From Sordaria brevicollis (Eukaryota > Ascomycota > Sordariomycetes > Sordariales > Sordariaceae), in contig JAUTDP010000006.1 in the NCBI GenBank assembly GCA_033439795.1, positions 2,108,001 through 2,172,000 of the forward strand: DNA of 64,000 nucleotides, read 5' to 3'. The position numbers and the translations under genes were made by a program. The notes below the pieces were generated by a model, which did not search any database, had not been told where the DNA came from, and saw only the letters and a list, made by a program, of their open reading frames with translations. This document shows positions 63,806 through 64,000 of the stretch, piece by piece. Within the stretch, counting starts at the first letter, position 1. Every line of letters starts with the position of its first letter.

Positions 63806-64000
63806 ATTATAAGGGTCTTTACGTCGATAATTATATTCGCTACTAAAATATATTTCAAATTAAATAGAAAATTCTATCCTTTAAATAAAAGTTTATATTT
63901 AACTAGTAAATATATTTACTAACCCGGGAATAAAGTAACCTTTTTTAAAATAATAACCTTACGGACATAAAAGATATACTTATAATTAACAGAAAATAAA
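63806..64000 (-). pseudogene. Continuation of the B-I pol relic to the window edge
   Basis: Aligns on the minus strand with B-II ~42230-42440. It begins with the ATTAT duplication copy. B-I therefore extends beyond 64000. Confidence 0.75.

Overview
The window is nuclear DNA of a filamentous ascomycete, most likely Neurospora or a close Sordariales relative. Genes carry short introns (57-129 nt) with GTRNGY-type donors and CTAAC-like branch sites. The protein set (leu-2 isopropylmalate isomerase, V-ATPase subunit F, NPC2/ML lipid-transfer protein, Nur1) is fungal. The right two thirds shows the footprint of repeat-induced point mutation (RIP): CpA/TpG are nearly absent, TpA is in excess and CpG is kept.

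1-20.6 kb is ordinary gene-rich DNA with seven genes: a transglutaminase-fold, proline-rich cytokinesis-type protein (-, running off the left edge), an F-box/coiled-coil protein (+), leu-2 (-), a large disordered protein with C-terminal membrane helices (-), nur1 (-), vma-7 (+) and npc-2 (-). Exon structures were worked out by joining reading frames at GT/AG sites. They look like independent housekeeping genes, not a cluster.

20.6-64 kb has no intact host gene. It is a stack of RIP-killed transposons that can be decoded layer by layer, because each insertion left LTRs of equal length and, mostly, a 5-bp target duplication. The base is a pogo/Fot1-like relic (about 20.6-21.17 kb). Next to it lies a minus-strand chromovirus, B-I (21174 to beyond the right edge), split by (i) an almost unmutated 204-bp solo LTR (duplication CCCGG); (ii) gypsy element C, + (22742-29626, 283-bp LTRs, CTTAA); (iii) a composite insert X (29768-46693); and (iv) gypsy element D, - (49335-63805, 253-bp LTRs, ATTAT). 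X contains hairpin DNA, an unmutated GC-normal stretch, a tRNA-promoter/(TAA)n SINE-like relic, and a second copy of the B family, B-II, + (30467-46563, 303-bp LTRs). The 5' LTR of B-II was hit by gypsy element A, + (30504-37965, 252-bp LTRs, GTATA). The 5' LTR of D was hit by a same-family copy E in the opposite orientation (56501-63727, 247-bp LTRs, CGGTC).

The copies are broken almost only by transitions. Frames persist for kilobases, but stops, YIDD to YIDN/IND changes and Cys/His-to-Tyr changes in the zinc knuckles are everywhere. A, B, C, D and E all end their pol in a recognisable chromodomain. The least explained items are the extra 1.6 kb between chromodomain and 3' LTR of A (with a possible antisense frame), and the ancestral ~830-bp insert X with its SINE-like body and hairpin ends.
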